A DNA stretch of 64,000 nt from Rugamonas rivuli (GTDB lineage: Bacteria; Pseudomonadota; Gammaproteobacteria; Burkholderiales; Burkholderiaceae_D), in contig NZ_WHUF01000003.1 in the NCBI RefSeq assembly GCF_009380165.1, positions 186,001-250,000 of the forward strand, written 5' to 3'. Positions 43,278-56,611 of this stretch are shown piece after piece (position 1 is the first letter of the stretch; the number at the start of each line of letters is the position of its first letter). A program made the translations under genes and the position numbers. The notes under the pieces were generated by a model. That model worked only from the letters and a program-made list of their open reading frames with translations, was not told where the DNA came from and searched no databases.

Positions 43278-44966
43278 TTAGTTCTTGTTATCGAACTTAG
43301 CTTTCAACAGCGCGCCCAGGCTGGTGGTGCCCGAAGCTGCGTTGTTGTCGGTCGCTGCCATCTTCTGCATGGCTTCTGCAGTTTCAGCGCTATCTTTAGC
43401 TTTGATCGACAGTTGGATCGAACGTGCTTTGCGGTCGATGTTGATCACCAGAGCTTCGACGGAATCGCCGACTTTCAGGTGGGTGCCAGCATCTTCCACG
43501 CGGTCACGCGAGATTTCCGACGCGCGCAGGTAGCCTTCAACTTCTTCGGACAGTTGGATCACGGCGCCTTTAGGCTCAACCGATTTAACGGTGCCGGTTA
43601 CCAGTGCGCCTTTGTCGTTCATGGCTGCGAAGTTGTTGAATGGGTCGCCTTCCAGTTGCTTAACGCCCAGGGAAACGCGCTCGCGCTCAACGTCGATGGC
43701 CAGAACGATGGCTTCCAGTTCGTCACCTTTCTTGAAGCGACGTACGGCTTCTTCGCCGGTTTCGGTCCAGGACAGGTCGGACAGGTGTACCAGGCCGTCG
43801 ATGTTGCCGGCCAGGCCGATGAACACGCCGAAGTCGGTGATCGACTTGATCGCGCCACGGACTTTATCGCCCTTCTTGTGGGTCACGCCGAAGTCATCCC
43901 ATGGATTTGCTTTGCACTGTTTCATGCCCAGCGAAATACGGCGACGCTCTTCGTCGATTTCCAGAACCATCACTTCAACTTCGTCGCCCAGCTGGACAAC
44001 TTTGTTTGGAGCGACGTTTTTGTTGGTCCAGTCCATTTCGGAAACGTGAACCAGGCCTTCGATGCCTTGTTCAACTTCAACGAACGCGCCGTAGTCGGTC
44101 AGGTTCGTGACTTTACCGAACAGGCGGGTGCCTTGTGGGTAACGACGGGACAGACCGGTCCAAGGATCGTCGCCCAGTTGCTTAACGCCCAGGGACACAC
44201 GGTTCTTCTCTTGATCGTACTTCAGAACCTTGGCGGTGATTTCCTGGCCAACGGTCAGCACTTCCGATGGGTGACGCACACGACGCCATGCCAGGTCGGT
44301 GATGTGCAGCAGGCCGTCGATACCGCCCAGATCCACGAACGCGCCGTAGTCGGTGATGTTTTTGACGACGCCGGTCACGACCGTGCCTTCTTTCAGCGTT
44401 TCCATCAGCTTCTGACGCTCTTCGCCCATCGAAGCTTCGATGACAGCGCGGCGGGACAGAACGACGTTGTTACGCTTGCGGTCCAGTTTGATCACTTTGA
44501 ATTCGAGGGTTTTGCCTTCGAATGGGGTGGTGTCTTTAACTGGACGGGTGTCAACCAGGGAGCCTGGCAGGAACGCGCGGATGCCGTTGGTCAGAACGGT
44601 CAGGCCGCCCTTGACTTTACCATTGACGGTACCGACGACGATTTCGCCCGATTCCATTGCTTTTTCCAGTGCCAGCCACGAAGCCAGACGCTTGGCTTTG
44701 TCGCGCGACAGGATGGTATCGCCGAAACCGTTTTCCAGCGATTCGATCGCCACGGAAACGAAGTCGCCTACTTTGACTTCCAGTTCGCCGTGGTCGTTCT
44801 TGAATTCTTCAACAGGGATGAATGCTTCCGATTTCAGGCCGGCGTTGACGATCACGAAGTTGTGATCCAGACGAACGACTTCAGCCGAGATCACTTCGCC
44901 CGAACGCATGTCTTGACGCGACAGGGACTCTTCGAAGAGGGCTGCAAAACTTTCCATATTAGACAT
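43278..44966 (-). CDS. rpsA: 30S ribosomal protein S1
   Basis: This 562-residue protein has six S1 RNA-binding repeats, seen as repeated [14 protein letters not shown] / [15 protein letters not shown] / [15 protein letters not shown] blocks. It unfolds and holds mRNA on the 30S subunit and often represses its own translation. Codon choice is visibly more biased and less GC-rich at third positions than in the neighbours, as for highly expressed genes. A 96-base leader separates it from cmk and may hold its own promoter or autoregulatory RNA. Confidence 0.97.
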   Translation of the reverse strand: MSNMESFAALFEESLSRQDMRSGEVISAEVVRLDHNFVIVNAGLKSEAFIPVEEFKNDHGELEVKVGDFVSVAIESLENGFGDTILSRDKAKRLASWLALEKAMESGEIVVGTVNGKVKGGLTVLTNGIRAFLPGSLVDTRPVKDTTPFEGKTLEFKVIKLDRKRNNVVLSRRAVIEASMGEERQKLMETLKEGTVVTGVVKNITDYGAFVDLGGIDGLLHITDLAWRRVRHPSEVLTVGQEITAKVLKYDQEKNRVSLGVKQLGDDPWTGLSRRYPQGTRLFGKVTNLTDYGAFVEVEQGIEGLVHVSEMDWTNKNVAPNKVVQLGDEVEVMVLEIDEERRRISLGMKQCKANPWDDFGVTHKKGDKVRGAIKSITDFGVFIGLAGNIDGLVHLSDLSWTETGEEAVRRFKKGDELEAIVLAIDVERERVSLGVKQLEGDPFNNFAAMNDKGALVTGTVKSVEPKGAVIQLSEEVEGYLRASEISRDRVEDAGTHLKVGDSVEALVINIDRKARSIQLSIKAKDSAETAEAMQKMAATDNNAASGTTSLGALLKAKFDNKN

Positions 44967-45062
44967 TGTAACTTCCAGGTTACCAACAAGGCTCGCGATA
45001 TGCGACTTCAGTTGGGTTGAGGTTAATAAACGCCGCAGTCCTCAGAGCGACCGCGACACGTG

Positions 45063-45731
45063 CTATTTACCGATGGCCGCATACCACTGCAACACCTGGT
45101 CGACCGCTTCATCAGCCGTCATTTCCGAGGTGTCGAGCACATGCGCCCCCTCTGCGGGGACCAGCGGCGCGATGGCCCGGTTTGTATCCCGGTCGTCACG
45201 CGCCTGCAAATCCATCAGTAGGTCTTCCATATTAGCAGAAAATCCCTTGCCAATCAATTGCTTATATCGGCGCTCCGCGCGGGCCGCCACACTGGCGGTC
45301 AAAAACACCTTCAAAGCCGCATGCGGGAAGATCACCGAGCCCATGTCGCGGCCATCGGCGACCACGCCCGGAGCCTTGCGGAAACCCAGTTGCAGCCCCA
45401 CCAGCGCGTGTCGCACGGAGGGAAATGTTGCAATTTTTGAAGCGGTGTTGCCGACCTCTTCCGCGCGGATGGCGTCGGTGACGTTTTCATGCGACAGGAT
45501 GATGTCGCCGCCCTGGAAGCTGCATTGCAGGTGCTCGGCCAGCTTGGCCAGCGCATGCTCGTCGGCCAGGTCGGTGCCGCGGCGCAGGGCCGACAGCGCC
45601 GTCAAGCGGTACAGGGCGCCGGAATCCAGGTAATGGAAGCCGAGCGTATCGGCAACGCGATGTGCGACCGTGCCCTTGCCGGATGCGGTAGGGCCGTCGA
45701 TGGTGATGACTGGAATTGCGGAAGTTGCCAT
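45063..45731 (-). CDS. cmk: Cytidylate kinase
   Basis: This 222-residue enzyme phosphorylates CMP and dCMP. It opens with [22 protein letters not shown] (P-loop) and has the CMP-specific [22 protein letters not shown] region. It lies 14 bases after aroA and upstream of rpsA, the standard order. The ATG at 45731 gives the family-typical N-terminus. Confidence 0.95.
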   Translation of the reverse strand: MATSAIPVITIDGPTASGKGTVAHRVADTLGFHYLDSGALYRLTALSALRRGTDLADEHALAKLAEHLQCSFQGGDIILSHENVTDAIRAEEVGNTASKIATFPSVRHALVGLQLGFRKAPGVVADGRDMGSVIFPHAALKVFLTASVAARAERRYKQLIGKGFSANMEDLLMDLQARDDRDTNRAIAPLVPAEGAHVLDTSEMTADEAVDQVLQWYAAIGK

Positions 45732-45745
45732 TTGTTTTACTTTGC

Positions 45746-47059
45746 TTATTTTGCTATGGCGGCAAATGCCGCGAAATACTCGGGGAAGGTCTTGCCCACG
45801 CACTTGGGATCGTTGATGCGCATGACGTTGCCCTTGCGGGCCGCGCCGTCCAGCGACACCAGCGAGAAGCACATCGCCATGCGGTGGTCGTCATAGGTAT
45901 CGATGGTAGCAGGCGTGATGACGGCCGGCGGCGTAACCTTGATGTAGTCGCTGCCCTCTTCCACGATGGCGCCGACCTTGCGCAGCTCGGTCGCCATGGC
46001 GGCGATGCGGTCGGTTTCCTTGACGCGCCAGCTGGCGATGTTGCGCAGCGTGCTGGTGCCGTCGGCGTACAGCGCGGCGATGGCGATGGTCATGGCGGCG
46101 TCGGGGATGTGGTTGAAGTCGGCGTCGATGGCTTTCAATACGCCGTTCGATTTGGCTTCGATCCAGTTGTCGCCCATGGTGATCTGCACGCCCATCTGCT
46201 CCAGCGCGGCGGCGAAGCGCACGTCGCCCTGGATGCTGTCCTTGCCCACGCCTTCAACGCGCACCGGGCCGCCGGCAATCGCGCCGGCCGCCAGGAAGTA
46301 GGACGCCGACGAAGCGTCGCCCTCGACGTGGATGGCGCCCGGCGACTGGTAGACCTGGCCGGGTTCGATGGTGAAGGATTCCCAGCCGTTCTGCCCGACC
46401 GTCACGCCGAAGCGGCGGATCAGGTTCAGCGTGATTTCGATGTAGGGCTTGGAGATCAGCTCGCCGATGACGTCGATGGTGATGGCGTGCTCGCGCGCCA
46501 TCAGCGGCGCCACCATCAGCAGCGCGGTCAGGAACTGGCTCGACACATCGCCGCGCACCGACAGGCGCTGCGCGTGGATCTTGCCCTGCTTGATGTGCAG
46601 CGGCGGGAAGCCCGGGTTGCCGGTGTATTCGACGTTGGTGCCGGCGGCGTTGAGCGCGTCGACCAGGTCGCCGATCGGACGCTCGTGCATACGCGGCACG
46701 CCGTGCAGCGTGTAGTCGCCGCCGATGACGGCCAGCGCGGCGGTCAGCGGACGGATCGCGGTGCCGGCGTTGCCCATGAAGAGGTCGGCCGATTTATTCG
46801 GCAGCACACCCGCCACGCCCTTGACATGGTGGATGGTGCCGGTGGCGGTTTTCTCTTCGGTCCACTGCACGCCCAGCGAGCGCAGCGCGGCCAGCATCAC
46901 GGCGGTGTCGTCGGAGGCCAGCAGGTCGACGATGGCGACGTCGCCCTGCGACAGCGCGGACAACAGCAGGATGCGGTTGGAGATGGATTTCGAGCCAGGC
47001 AGGCGCACGGCGCCTTGCACATGGGCGACCGTTTGCAGGTCGATATATTCGTGAGTCAT
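45746..47059 (-). CDS. aroA: 3-phosphoshikimate 1-carboxyvinyltransferase (EPSP synthase)
   Basis: This 437-residue enzyme joins shikimate 3-phosphate with phosphoenolpyruvate in the shikimate pathway. It shows the start [18 protein letters not shown], the [14 protein letters not shown] loop and [18 protein letters not shown] near the C-terminus. The glycine in GNAGTA (the residue matching E. coli Gly96) and the proline-spaced TAIRP are the class I, glyphosate-sensitive form. It lies 14 bases after tyrA. Confidence 0.96.
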   Translation of the reverse strand: MTHEYIDLQTVAHVQGAVRLPGSKSISNRILLLSALSQGDVAIVDLLASDDTAVMLAALRSLGVQWTEEKTATGTIHHVKGVAGVLPNKSADLFMGNAGTAIRPLTAALAVIGGDYTLHGVPRMHERPIGDLVDALNAAGTNVEYTGNPGFPPLHIKQGKIHAQRLSVRGDVSSQFLTALLMVAPLMAREHAITIDVIGELISKPYIEITLNLIRRFGVTVGQNGWESFTIEPGQVYQSPGAIHVEGDASSASYFLAAGAIAGGPVRVEGVGKDSIQGDVRFAAALEQMGVQITMGDNWIEAKSNGVLKAIDADFNHIPDAAMTIAIAALYADGTSTLRNIASWRVKETDRIAAMATELRKVGAIVEEGSDYIKVTPPAVITPATIDTYDDHRMAMCFSLVSLDGAARKGNVMRINDPKCVGKTFPEYFAAFAAIAK

Positions 47060-47073
47060 GCTGATTTCCTGAT

Positions 47074-47982
47074 TTAGTCTGCCTTGTCTTGCGACGGCGG
47101 CGCCTCGGCCGCCTCGATCGCTGTAATCCACTGGTGGCGGGCGCGCTGGGCGTTGTTGTACACGCTCTCCAGTCCTGCCCCGTCGCCGGCGGCGAGACGG
47201 GCGCGCAGGCCCGTCAATTGTGCCAGATAGGAATCCAGCTCCGTCAACAATGCCGACTGGTTGGCCAGGCTGATGTCGCGCCACATTTCGGGCGACGATC
47301 CGGCGATCCTTGTGAAATCGCGGAAGCCACTGGCCGCATACTGGAACAGTAAATCTGCATGCGGTTTGTTCGCGATGTCGTCCACCAGGGCATACGCCAG
47401 CAAATGCGGCAGATGGCTCACGGCGGCAAACACCTTGTCATGTTCTTGCGGCGTCAAACGATGGATGATCGCATCGCAGGCACGCCAGGCGGCGGCCACG
47501 CGTTCCACGTCGGCCTCCGCGTTTTCATCCAATGCCGTCAGCACCACCTTCTTGCCGACGTACAGATCGTCGATAGCCGCCTCGGGGCCGTTGGTCTCGC
47601 GGCCGGCAATCGGATGGCCCGGTACGAACTGGGCGATCTTGCCGCCCAGCGCGCGCCGCGCCGACGCCACCACGTCGGACTTGGTGCTGCCCGCATCGGT
47701 GACGACGGTGCCCGGCTGCAGGTGCGGCGCAATCGCCGCCAGGATAGCCTCGGTCTGCGCCACCGGCGCGGCCAGCAGCACCAGGTCGGCGCCGTCCAGC
47801 GCCTCACCCATGTCGCTGCCGATCACGTCGATGATGCCCAGCTCCTGCGCGCGCTTCAGCGAGGCGGCGGAGCGCCCCATGCCGACCACGCTGCCGACGG
47901 CGCCGGCCTTCTTCAGCGACCGCGCGAACGATCCGCCGATCAGGCCCACGCCAAAGATGACGACCTTGTTCAGCATGAGCAT
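47074..47982 (-). CDS. tyrA: Prephenate dehydrogenase
   Basis: This 302-residue enzyme converts prephenate to 4-hydroxyphenylpyruvate for tyrosine. It has the NAD loop [18 protein letters not shown], the [10 protein letters not shown] motif and [15 protein letters not shown] with the catalytic histidine. There is no chorismate mutase part; that activity is carried by PheA here. The start overlaps the hisC stop as TAATG, giving tight coupling. Confidence 0.94.
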   Translation of the reverse strand: MLMLNKVVIFGVGLIGGSFARSLKKAGAVGSVVGMGRSAASLKRAQELGIIDVIGSDMGEALDGADLVLLAAPVAQTEAILAAIAPHLQPGTVVTDAGSTKSDVVASARRALGGKIAQFVPGHPIAGRETNGPEAAIDDLYVGKKVVLTALDENAEADVERVAAAWRACDAIIHRLTPQEHDKVFAAVSHLPHLLAYALVDDIANKPHADLLFQYAASGFRDFTRIAGSSPEMWRDISLANQSALLTELDSYLAQLTGLRARLAAGDGAGLESVYNNAQRARHQWITAIEAAEAPPSQDKAD

Positions 47983-49091
47983 TACTGCGCCAGTGCCTTG
48001 GTCAGCGCCGCGATCAGCACCGCGTTTTCCTGCGGCAGGCCGATGGAGATACGCAGCCATTCCGGCAAGCCGTAGTTACCGACCGGACGCACGATCACGC
48101 CCTGCTTCAGCAACGCCAGGTTGACGCGCGCGCCGGCCGCCAGATCGTTGCCGACCTTGACCAGCACGAAGTTACCGTACGACGGCACATACTGCAGGCC
48201 CAGCTTGTCGAACGCTTCGGTGAACTGCTGGTAGCCGGCGGCGTTGTTGGTGGCGCTCTGCTTCAGGAAAGCCTTGTCGTTCAGCGCCGCGATGGCCGCA
48301 GCCTGCGCCATCGAGTTGACGTTGAACGGCTGGCGGATGCGGTTCATCAGGTCCGTCAGCGCCGGCTGGGCGATGCCGAAGCCCACGCGCAGACCGGCCA
48401 GGCCGTAAGCCTTGGAGAAGGTGCGCGACACCAGCAGGTTCGGGTACTTCTTGACCCACTCCGCCGATTCGAACTGGTTTTCTTCAGCCAGGAATTCGTT
48501 GTAGGCCTCGTCCAGCACTACCACTACGCCAGCAGGCACCTTATCCAGGAAGGCCTGGATGTCGGCGGCTGGGATGAAGGTGCCGGTCGGGTTGTTCGGG
48601 TTGGCGATGAAGACCAGGCGGGTGTCTTCCTGGATCGCGGCCAGCATGGCCGGCAGGTCATGGCCGTAGTCCTTGGCCGGCACCACGATGTGGCGCGCGC
48701 CGACGCCCTGGGTCGCCAGCGCGTACACGGCGAACGAATACTGCGAGTACACCACCGACTGGCCGCGCTCGACGAAGGCGTGGGCGGCGATTTCCAGGAT
48801 GTCGTTGCTGCCGTTGCCCAGCGTGATCCACTCGGCCGGCACGTCGTAGCGCTTGGACAGCGCGCCCTTCAGGTCGAAACCGTTGGCGTCCGGGTAGCGG
48901 CCCAGGTCCGCGGCGGCGGCGGTCATCGCCTGCACTGCCGACGGCGGCACGCCGAACGGGTTCTCGTTCGACGCCAGTTTGACGATAGCCTCTTCATCGA
49001 GGCCGAATTCGCGCGCGACTTCCGCAATCGGTTTGCCGGCTTGGTAAGGAGCGATAGCGCGGACGTATTCCGGGCCGTAGTTCTTGGACAT
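47982..49091 (-). CDS. hisC: Histidinol-phosphate aminotransferase
   Basis: This 369-residue PLP aminotransferase has the cofactor lysine in VSRTFSKAYGLAGLRVG, IANPNNPTGTFIP and the substrate-site NENPFG at the N-terminus. It serves histidine synthesis, and in this position between pheA and tyrA it probably also transaminates aromatic keto acids, as HisC-like enzymes do in such operons. That second role is inferred from context. Confidence 0.93.
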   Translation of the reverse strand: MSKNYGPEYVRAIAPYQAGKPIAEVAREFGLDEEAIVKLASNENPFGVPPSAVQAMTAAAADLGRYPDANGFDLKGALSKRYDVPAEWITLGNGSNDILEIAAHAFVERGQSVVYSQYSFAVYALATQGVGARHIVVPAKDYGHDLPAMLAAIQEDTRLVFIANPNNPTGTFIPAADIQAFLDKVPAGVVVVLDEAYNEFLAEENQFESAEWVKKYPNLLVSRTFSKAYGLAGLRVGFGIAQPALTDLMNRIRQPFNVNSMAQAAAIAALNDKAFLKQSATNNAAGYQQFTEAFDKLGLQYVPSYGNFVLVKVGNDLAAGARVNLALLKQGVIVRPVGNYGLPEWLRISIGLPQENAVLIAALTKALAQ

Positions 49092-49116
49092 GGTCTCTCT
49101 CTATTGAAGTTACGAA

Positions 49117-50190
49117 TTAGGTCAGGCTGACCGGGTAGGAACCCAGCACCTTGAAGAAGGCTGCATTGCCTTGCAGTTCATCGAGCGCCTTGGTCACGGA
49201 TTCGTCATGCACATGACCTTCGACGTCGACGTAGAAGTAGTATTCCCAGGTGCCGGTGCGGGCCGGGCGCGATTCGAAGCGCGTCATCGACACATTGTGG
49301 CGGGCCAGCGAACCAAGCAGGCGGTAGATGGAGCCCGCCTTGTGCGGCGCGGCCAGCGCCAGCGACGTGCGGTCCTTGCCCGACGGGCCGGCCTGCAGGT
49401 GGCCGATCACGGCGAAGCGCGTGCGGTTGTGCGGGTCGTCCTGGATATTGGCCTTGACCGTGCCCAGGCTGTAGCGCACGCCCGCGCGCTCGCCGGCAAT
49501 CGCGGCGATGGTGTGGTCGTCGCGCGCCATGCGGGCCGCTTCGGCGTTGGACGACACGGCGCGGCGTTCGATCTCAGGGTAGTTGTTGTTCAACCAGATC
49601 TGGCACTGCGCCAGCGCCTGCGCGTGGGCGCAGATGGCGGTGACGCCGTCCATATTGCCGGTGCCGGTCAGCAGGCTGTGACGCACGGCGATGGACACCT
49701 CGCCGCTGATGGTCAGCGGCGTATGCAGCAGCAGGTCCAGCGTGCGGCCGATGGCGCCTTCGGTCGAATTCTCGACCGGCACCACGCCGAATTCGGCGGT
49801 GCCGGCTTCGGTGGCGCGGAACACTTCGTCGATCGACGAGCAAGGCAGCACGTCGACGGCGGTGCCGAACTGCTGGTACACAGCCTGCTCGCTGTAGGTG
49901 CCGGCCGGGCCGAGGAAGGCGATGGTGACGCGCTTCTCCAGCGAGCGGCAGGCGGACATGATCTCGCGCCAGATGGTTTGCAGCTCGACGTTGCCCATCG
50001 GGCCGGGATTGCGATCGGCCACGCCGCGCAGCACCTGCGCCTCGCGTTCGGGACGGAACACCGGCGCGTTGGTCTCGGCCTTGACGTGGCCGACTTGCTG
50101 CGCCACTTTGGCGCGCTGGTTCAACAGGTCGAGGATCTGCGCATCGATGGCGTCGATCTGCTCGCGCAGGGGTGTCAGTTTGTCGTTCAT
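49117..50190 (-). CDS. pheA: Chorismate mutase / prephenate dehydratase (P-protein)
   Basis: This 357-residue fusion has an N-terminal AroQ-type chorismate mutase (LREQIDAIDAQILDLLNQRA), a prephenate dehydratase domain with FLGPAGTYSEQAVYQ and KDRTSLALAA, and a C-terminal ACT domain with the ESRPARTGTWEYYFYVD motif. The ACT domain is the site of phenylalanine feedback inhibition in the family. The ATG at 50190 lies 7 bases after serC. Confidence 0.96.
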   Translation of the reverse strand: MNDKLTPLREQIDAIDAQILDLLNQRAKVAQQVGHVKAETNAPVFRPEREAQVLRGVADRNPGPMGNVELQTIWREIMSACRSLEKRVTIAFLGPAGTYSEQAVYQQFGTAVDVLPCSSIDEVFRATEAGTAEFGVVPVENSTEGAIGRTLDLLLHTPLTISGEVSIAVRHSLLTGTGNMDGVTAICAHAQALAQCQIWLNNNYPEIERRAVSSNAEAARMARDDHTIAAIAGERAGVRYSLGTVKANIQDDPHNRTRFAVIGHLQAGPSGKDRTSLALAAPHKAGSIYRLLGSLARHNVSMTRFESRPARTGTWEYYFYVDVEGHVHDESVTKALDELQGNAAFFKVLGSYPVSLT

Positions 50191-50197
50191 GATGGGT

Positions 50198-51298
50198 CTA
50201 TTTTCCGGCGCCTGCACTGGAGGCAAATTCGTTCAAGTAGTCTACGAGCGCTTGCACGCCCTCGATAGGCATCGCGTTGTAGATCGATGCGCGCATACCG
50301 CCGACGGACTTGTGGCCCTTCAGTTGCAGCAGGCCGCGCGCTTTGGCGCCGGCCAGGAATGCTTCGTTCTTGCTTTCGTCCTTCAGGTAGAAGGGAACGT
50401 TCATGCGCGAGCGGTTGGATTTCGCTACGCGGGTTTCATAAAAATCGCTGGCGTCGAGCGCGTCGTACAGCAGCTTGGCCTTGGCGATGGCGCGGCGCTC
50501 CATCTCGGCCACGCCGCCCTGCTGCTTCAGCCACTGGAACACCAGGCCGGCGATGTAGATGCCGTAGGTGGGCGGCGTGTTGTACATCGACTCGTTGTCG
50601 GCCACCAGCTTGAAGTCGAACGCCGACGGGCAGGCAGGCAGCGCCTTGCCCAGCAGGTCTTCGCGCACGATGACGATGGTGACGCCGGCCGGGCCGATGT
50701 TCTTCTGCGCGCCGGCGAAGATCAAACCGTACTTTGATACGTCGATGCGGCGCGACAGGATGTGCGAGGACATGTCGGCCACCAGCAGCACGCCTTCCTG
50801 AGATGCGGGAACACCCGAATCAAAGTCGTACTCGACGCCGTCGATGGTCTCGTTGGTGCACATGTGCAGGTAGGCGGCGCCGGGCGTGAGCTTCCACTCC
50901 GATTGCGGCGGCACCGACGTCGCCGACGATGCGGCGACGTTCACGTTGGCGTACTTGGCGGCTTCCTTGATGGACTTGGCCGACCACGAGCCGGTATGAA
51001 TGAAATCGATGGTCGCTGGCTGCGGCTTGTGGCCGGCGAGGTTCAGCGGGATCAGGGCGTTCTGCGACAGTCCGCCGCCCTGCATGAACAAGATCTTGTA
51101 ATTGTCCGGTACTGCCAGCAGCTCGCGCAGATCGCGCTCGGCTGCCTTGTAAATCGAAATAAACTCCGGCCCGCGGTGGCTCATCTCCATGACGGACATG
51201 CCGCTGCCATGCCAGTCCAGCATTTCGGCAGCGGCTTGCGCCAGCACTTCCTTCGGCAATACGGCAGGGCCGGCGGAGAAGTTGTAGATATGAGTCAC
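50198..51298 (-). CDS. serC: Phosphoserine aminotransferase
   Basis: This 366-residue PLP enzyme makes 3-phosphoserine, and also the 4-phosphohydroxythreonine needed for vitamin B6. It starts [16 protein letters not shown] and has the cofactor lysine in [15 protein letters not shown] and the C-terminal [12 protein letters not shown] motif. Order and spacing with pheA are conserved in betaproteobacteria. Confidence 0.96.
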   Translation of the reverse strand: MTHIYNFSAGPAVLPKEVLAQAAAEMLDWHGSGMSVMEMSHRGPEFISIYKAAERDLRELLAVPDNYKILFMQGGGLSQNALIPLNLAGHKPQPATIDFIHTGSWSAKSIKEAAKYANVNVAASSATSVPPQSEWKLTPGAAYLHMCTNETIDGVEYDFDSGVPASQEGVLLVADMSSHILSRRIDVSKYGLIFAGAQKNIGPAGVTIVIVREDLLGKALPACPSAFDFKLVADNESMYNTPPTYGIYIAGLVFQWLKQQGGVAEMERRAIAKAKLLYDALDASDFYETRVAKSNRSRMNVPFYLKDESKNEAFLAGAKARGLLQLKGHKSVGGMRASIYNAMPIEGVQALVDYLNEFASSAGAGK

Positions 51299-51308
51299 GT
51301 TGCGGTCC

Positions 51309-51899
51309 TTATTTTTTGGCGGGTTGTTTCGTCTTCTGCTTTTGTTCCTGCTCCTGCGCCTGCGCCTGCTGGTGCTGCACCTGTTGCTGCTGCATCAGCG
51401 GGCCAAGGCGGCGCATCGCGATCGCCTGGCCGATCTGCATGCTCTCGGCGGTCAGCTTGGGCATGGTGGCGAGCATCTTGGCGCCCACCGGCGAGCGGTA
51501 GAAGGCGGCGATCTGCTTCAGTTCATCGGCGTTGTAGGTGCGGGCGTACAGCGGCACCGATTCGGCGAGGATCTCGTCGATCATGGCCGGATCGTTGATG
51601 GCGCTCTGCAAGGTGCTGATGGCGGGCGGCAGTTCGGCTTCCATCTTGGCCAGCGCCTGCTTCTTCTGTTCCGGCGTGGTCGTCGGGTTGTTCTTGATCG
51701 CCGCCTCGGCGCCGGCGCGCATCGACGTGCCGAGGTTTTGCGACATCTGCTGCATCACGCCGGTCATCACCGAGCGCAGGTTCATCGCGTCGAACAGCTC
51801 TTGGGCGGCGGCGGTGGACGCGGCGTCGGCCTGCGCGTAGACGGGAGCGGCGCCGATCAGGGCCAGGGAAGTTACCAGCGTTGCCAGGATTTTTTTCAT
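51309..51899 (-). CDS. Secreted DUF2059-domain protein
   Basis: This 196-residue protein has a signal peptide ([21 protein letters not shown]), the DUF2059 core ([20 protein letters not shown], then [20 protein letters not shown]) and a Gln/Lys-rich tail. The family is common and functionally unknown. It sits between gyrA and serC, 10 bases before serC, so it is co-transcribed with the amino-acid genes. Confidence 0.88.
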   Translation of the reverse strand: MKKILATLVTSLALIGAAPVYAQADAASTAAAQELFDAMNLRSVMTGVMQQMSQNLGTSMRAGAEAAIKNNPTTTPEQKKQALAKMEAELPPAISTLQSAINDPAMIDEILAESVPLYARTYNADELKQIAAFYRSPVGAKMLATMPKLTAESMQIGQAIAMRRLGPLMQQQQVQHQQAQAQEQEQKQKTKQPAKK

Positions 51900-51908
51900 T
51901 TTATGGTC

Positions 51909-51995
51909 TCAAAAAATAAAAACGGGGCCAGCCTTATTGTCGCATTTATCCGCGAAATAAACCTGACCCCGCTGACCCCGGACTCGCATCCGGGG
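51909..51995 (-). terminator. Double hairpin after gyrA with T-rich end
   Basis: On the minus strand CCCCGGA-6-TCCGGGG (51976-51995) is followed by a second arm pair CGGGGTCAG / CTGGCCCCG (51923-51971) with an inner AT-rich stem-like part, then TTTTTATTTTTT. It would terminate gyrA transcripts. The GGGGTCAGGT-type arms resemble a palindromic repeat I recall as common in Massilia-like genomes; that is memory, not shown here. Confidence 0.75.
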
Positions 51996-52011
51996 GCGTG
52001 TTTGCTAGGAC

Positions 52012-54657
<2,646 letters not shown>

Positions 54658-54761
54658 TGGCGGGTCGACTGATCTTTGACTGTGGTTTATCTTTTAAGCA
54701 ATGTATGCCGCACTTACTGCATTTCTAACGTCGCCCCTCACTACGGACAGGCAAGCGTGCG

Positions 54762-54770
54762 ATTTTAGCA
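54762..54770 (-). promoter_or_regulatory. Candidate gyrA promoter, extended -10
   Basis: On the minus strand TGCTAAAAT gives a TGn-extended -10 (TAAAAT) about 105 bases before the gyrA start. No good -35 is seen, which extended -10 promoters can tolerate. Confidence 0.45.
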
Positions 54771-54928
54771 TGCGCGCACGGCAACCAGCACAATTCCGGC
54801 GGAGCCCCCGCCGCTGCGGGCTGCGCAGCTTGTAACGCCATGTAATATTCATGACACATTACTCAATTATTATCGATAATCACGTTGCAACAAAACAACA
54901 TTTTGGTCGGAATCAAAAAGGGCTCGTG

Positions 54929-54949
54929 TTGGACCCTTTTCACGTCCAA
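54929..54949 (+). promoter_or_regulatory. Dyad in the ompA leader/promoter region
   Basis: TTGGAC-9-GTCCAA is a perfect 6-base inverted repeat about 150 bases before ompA. It could be an operator or an RNA stem. TTGGAC could also be a weak -35. Confidence 0.4.
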
Positions 54950-55098
54950 AGATAGCTTGTGGCAAAATGGATTAGAAGTTAATTGCTCGTTTCGCAATCG
55001 GGAGACAGGCGTGACGCCCCTGCGTGGTAGAATTCGCCCCACGTATCACTACGTCGCGCAGTTTTTCTGCGGATATCACCCCCGAAAGGAAGAAAAAT

Positions 55099-55812
55099 AT
55101 GAAAAAACTGATTTCTATGTTGGCCATCTCGGCTGCATTCGCCGGCTCGGCCATTGCACAAACCGCGCCAACCGCCCCTCCTTACGCACCTGTTACCCAG
55201 GACATCAAGGCAGCAACCCCGAAAAGCGCCTACGTGCAAGATGCACGCGGTGTGATCGCTCGCGATCCATTCGGTCTGTGCTGGCGCACCGGCTACTGGA
55301 CCCCGGCTGATGCCGTTCCAGGTTGCGATCTGCCGATCTGCAACGAGCCAGAGAAACTGGTTGACGGCAAATGCGTCGCTCCAGCTCCTGTAGCAGCTCC
55401 TGCGCCAGTCGCACCAGCAGCCGTTCCAGCACCTAAGCCAGTCGCTCCAGTGCCAACCGCACAAAAAGTCAGCTTCGCAGCGGACGCGTTCTTCGACTTC
55501 GACAAAGCCGTTCTGAAACCAGAAGGCAAAGCGAAACTGGACGACGTGACCTCGAAACTGGGTTCGATCAACCTGGAAGTCATCATCGCCGTCGGCCACA
55601 CCGACTCCGTTGGTAGCGATGAATACAACCAGAAGCTGTCGGTACGCCGCGCTGAAGCCGTCAAAGCCTACATCATCTCCAAAGGCGTTGAAGCTAACCG
55701 CGTGTACACCGAAGGCAAAGGCGAGAAACAGCCAGTTGCAGACAACAAAACTGCAGAAGGCCGCGCCAAGAACCGTCGCGTAGAAATCGAAGTAGTCGGC
55801 ACCAGCAAGTAA
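55099..55812 (+). CDS. ompA: OmpA-family outer-membrane protein
   Basis: This 237-residue protein has a signal peptide (KKLISMLAISAAFAGSAIA), an N-terminal segment with four cysteines around CWRTGYWTPADAVPGCDLPICN, an Ala/Pro hinge, and the peptidoglycan-binding OmpA C-terminal domain (FFDFDKAVLKPEGKAKLD, GHTDSVGSDEYNQKLSVRRA, NRRVEIEV). There is no full eight-strand barrel, as in other betaproteobacterial OmpA-like proteins. Codons are less GC-rich than neighbours, fitting very high expression. RBS AGGAAG precedes the ATG, and a strong terminator follows. Confidence 0.93.
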   Translation: MKKLISMLAISAAFAGSAIAQTAPTAPPYAPVTQDIKAATPKSAYVQDARGVIARDPFGLCWRTGYWTPADAVPGCDLPICNEPEKLVDGKCVAPAPVAAPAPVAPAAVPAPKPVAPVPTAQKVSFAADAFFDFDKAVLKPEGKAKLDDVTSKLGSINLEVIIAVGHTDSVGSDEYNQKLSVRRAEAVKAYIISKGVEANRVYTEGKGEKQPVADNKTAEGRAKNRRVEIEVVGTSK

Positions 55813-55832
55813 TTGCTCGTACCGCAGCTTAA

Positions 55833-55858
55833 GACCCCGCTCCGGCGGGGTTTTTTTT
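55833..55858 (+). terminator. Rho-independent terminator of ompA
   Basis: The stem ACCCCGC/GCGGGGT is followed by eight T, 20 bases after the ompA stop. Confidence 0.95.
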
Positions 55859-55904
55859 CGTCCCGCGAGTTAAAATAGCGGGCATACCCAACACGATTGC
55901 ACTC

Positions 55905-56600
55905 ATGAACGCCGATCCATTAGAACTGCAGAAATTTTCCGACCTCGCCCATCGCTGGTGGGACCCGACTTCCGAGTTCCGTCCGCTGCACGAGATTAAC
56001 CCGCTGCGCCTGGAGTGGATCAACGCGCGCGCGCCGCTGGCCGGCAAGAAGGTGATCGACATCGGCTGCGGCGGCGGCATCCTGAGCGAATCGATGGCGC
56101 GCAAGGGCGCCACCGTGACCGGCATCGACCTGTCGGAAAAAGCGCTGAAGGTGGCCGACCTGCACAGCCTGGAATCGGGCGTGGCCGTGCGCTACAAGCT
56201 GATCGCCGCCGAAGAGATGGCGGCCCAGGAGGCGGGCCAGTACGACGTCGTCACCTGCATGGAAATGCTGGAGCACGTGCCGGACCCGGGCGCCATCGTG
56301 CGCGCCGCCGCCACGCTGGTCAAGCCGGGCGGCCATGTGTTCTTCTCTACGCTGAACCGCAACCCCAAGGCCTACCTGTTCGCCATCCTCGGCGCCGAGT
56401 ACCTGCTGCGCATGCTGCCCAAGGGCACCCACGACTACGACAAGTTCATCACGCCGTCCGAACTGTCGCAGTTCATCCGCAGCGCCGGCCTCGACGTGCA
56501 GGGTTTCAAGGGCATGGGCTACAACCCGCTGACCAAGATCTATTCCCTCAACGACGACACCAGCGTCAACTACCTGGTGGCCACCACCCGTCCGCTGTAA
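55905..56600 (+). CDS. ubiG: Ubiquinone biosynthesis O-methyltransferase
   Basis: This 231-residue SAM methyltransferase carries out both O-methylations in ubiquinone synthesis. It has the motif I loop [20 protein letters not shown], the conserved [16 protein letters not shown] start and [10 protein letters not shown]. It is followed by gph after 11 bases, and the ompA-ubiG-gph order opposite gyrA is conserved in betaproteobacteria. Confidence 0.95.
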   Translation: MNADPLELQKFSDLAHRWWDPTSEFRPLHEINPLRLEWINARAPLAGKKVIDIGCGGGILSESMARKGATVTGIDLSEKALKVADLHSLESGVAVRYKLIAAEEMAAQEAGQYDVVTCMEMLEHVPDPGAIVRAAATLVKPGGHVFFSTLNRNPKAYLFAILGAEYLLRMLPKGTHDYDKFITPSELSQFIRSAGLDVQGFKGMGYNPLTKIYSLNDDTSVNYLVATTRPL

Positions 56601-56611
56601 AGAAACCGTTT

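Larger units (their letters stand above)
54658..55098. other. Divergent gyrA/ompA regulatory region
   Basis: This 441-base gap carries both promoters and no credible open frame. The gyrA half has an extended -10 at 54762-54770; the ompA half is AT-rich (54841-54890) with the TTGGAC/GTCCAA dyad at 54929-54949 and an AGGAAG ribosome site at 55087-55092. Nothing else is recognised. Confidence 0.6.

Noticed and set aside
45774-47059. Possible glyphosate-tolerant (class II) EPSP synthase
   Set aside because: The GNAGTAIRP loop and [15 protein letters not shown] motif are those of class I enzymes.
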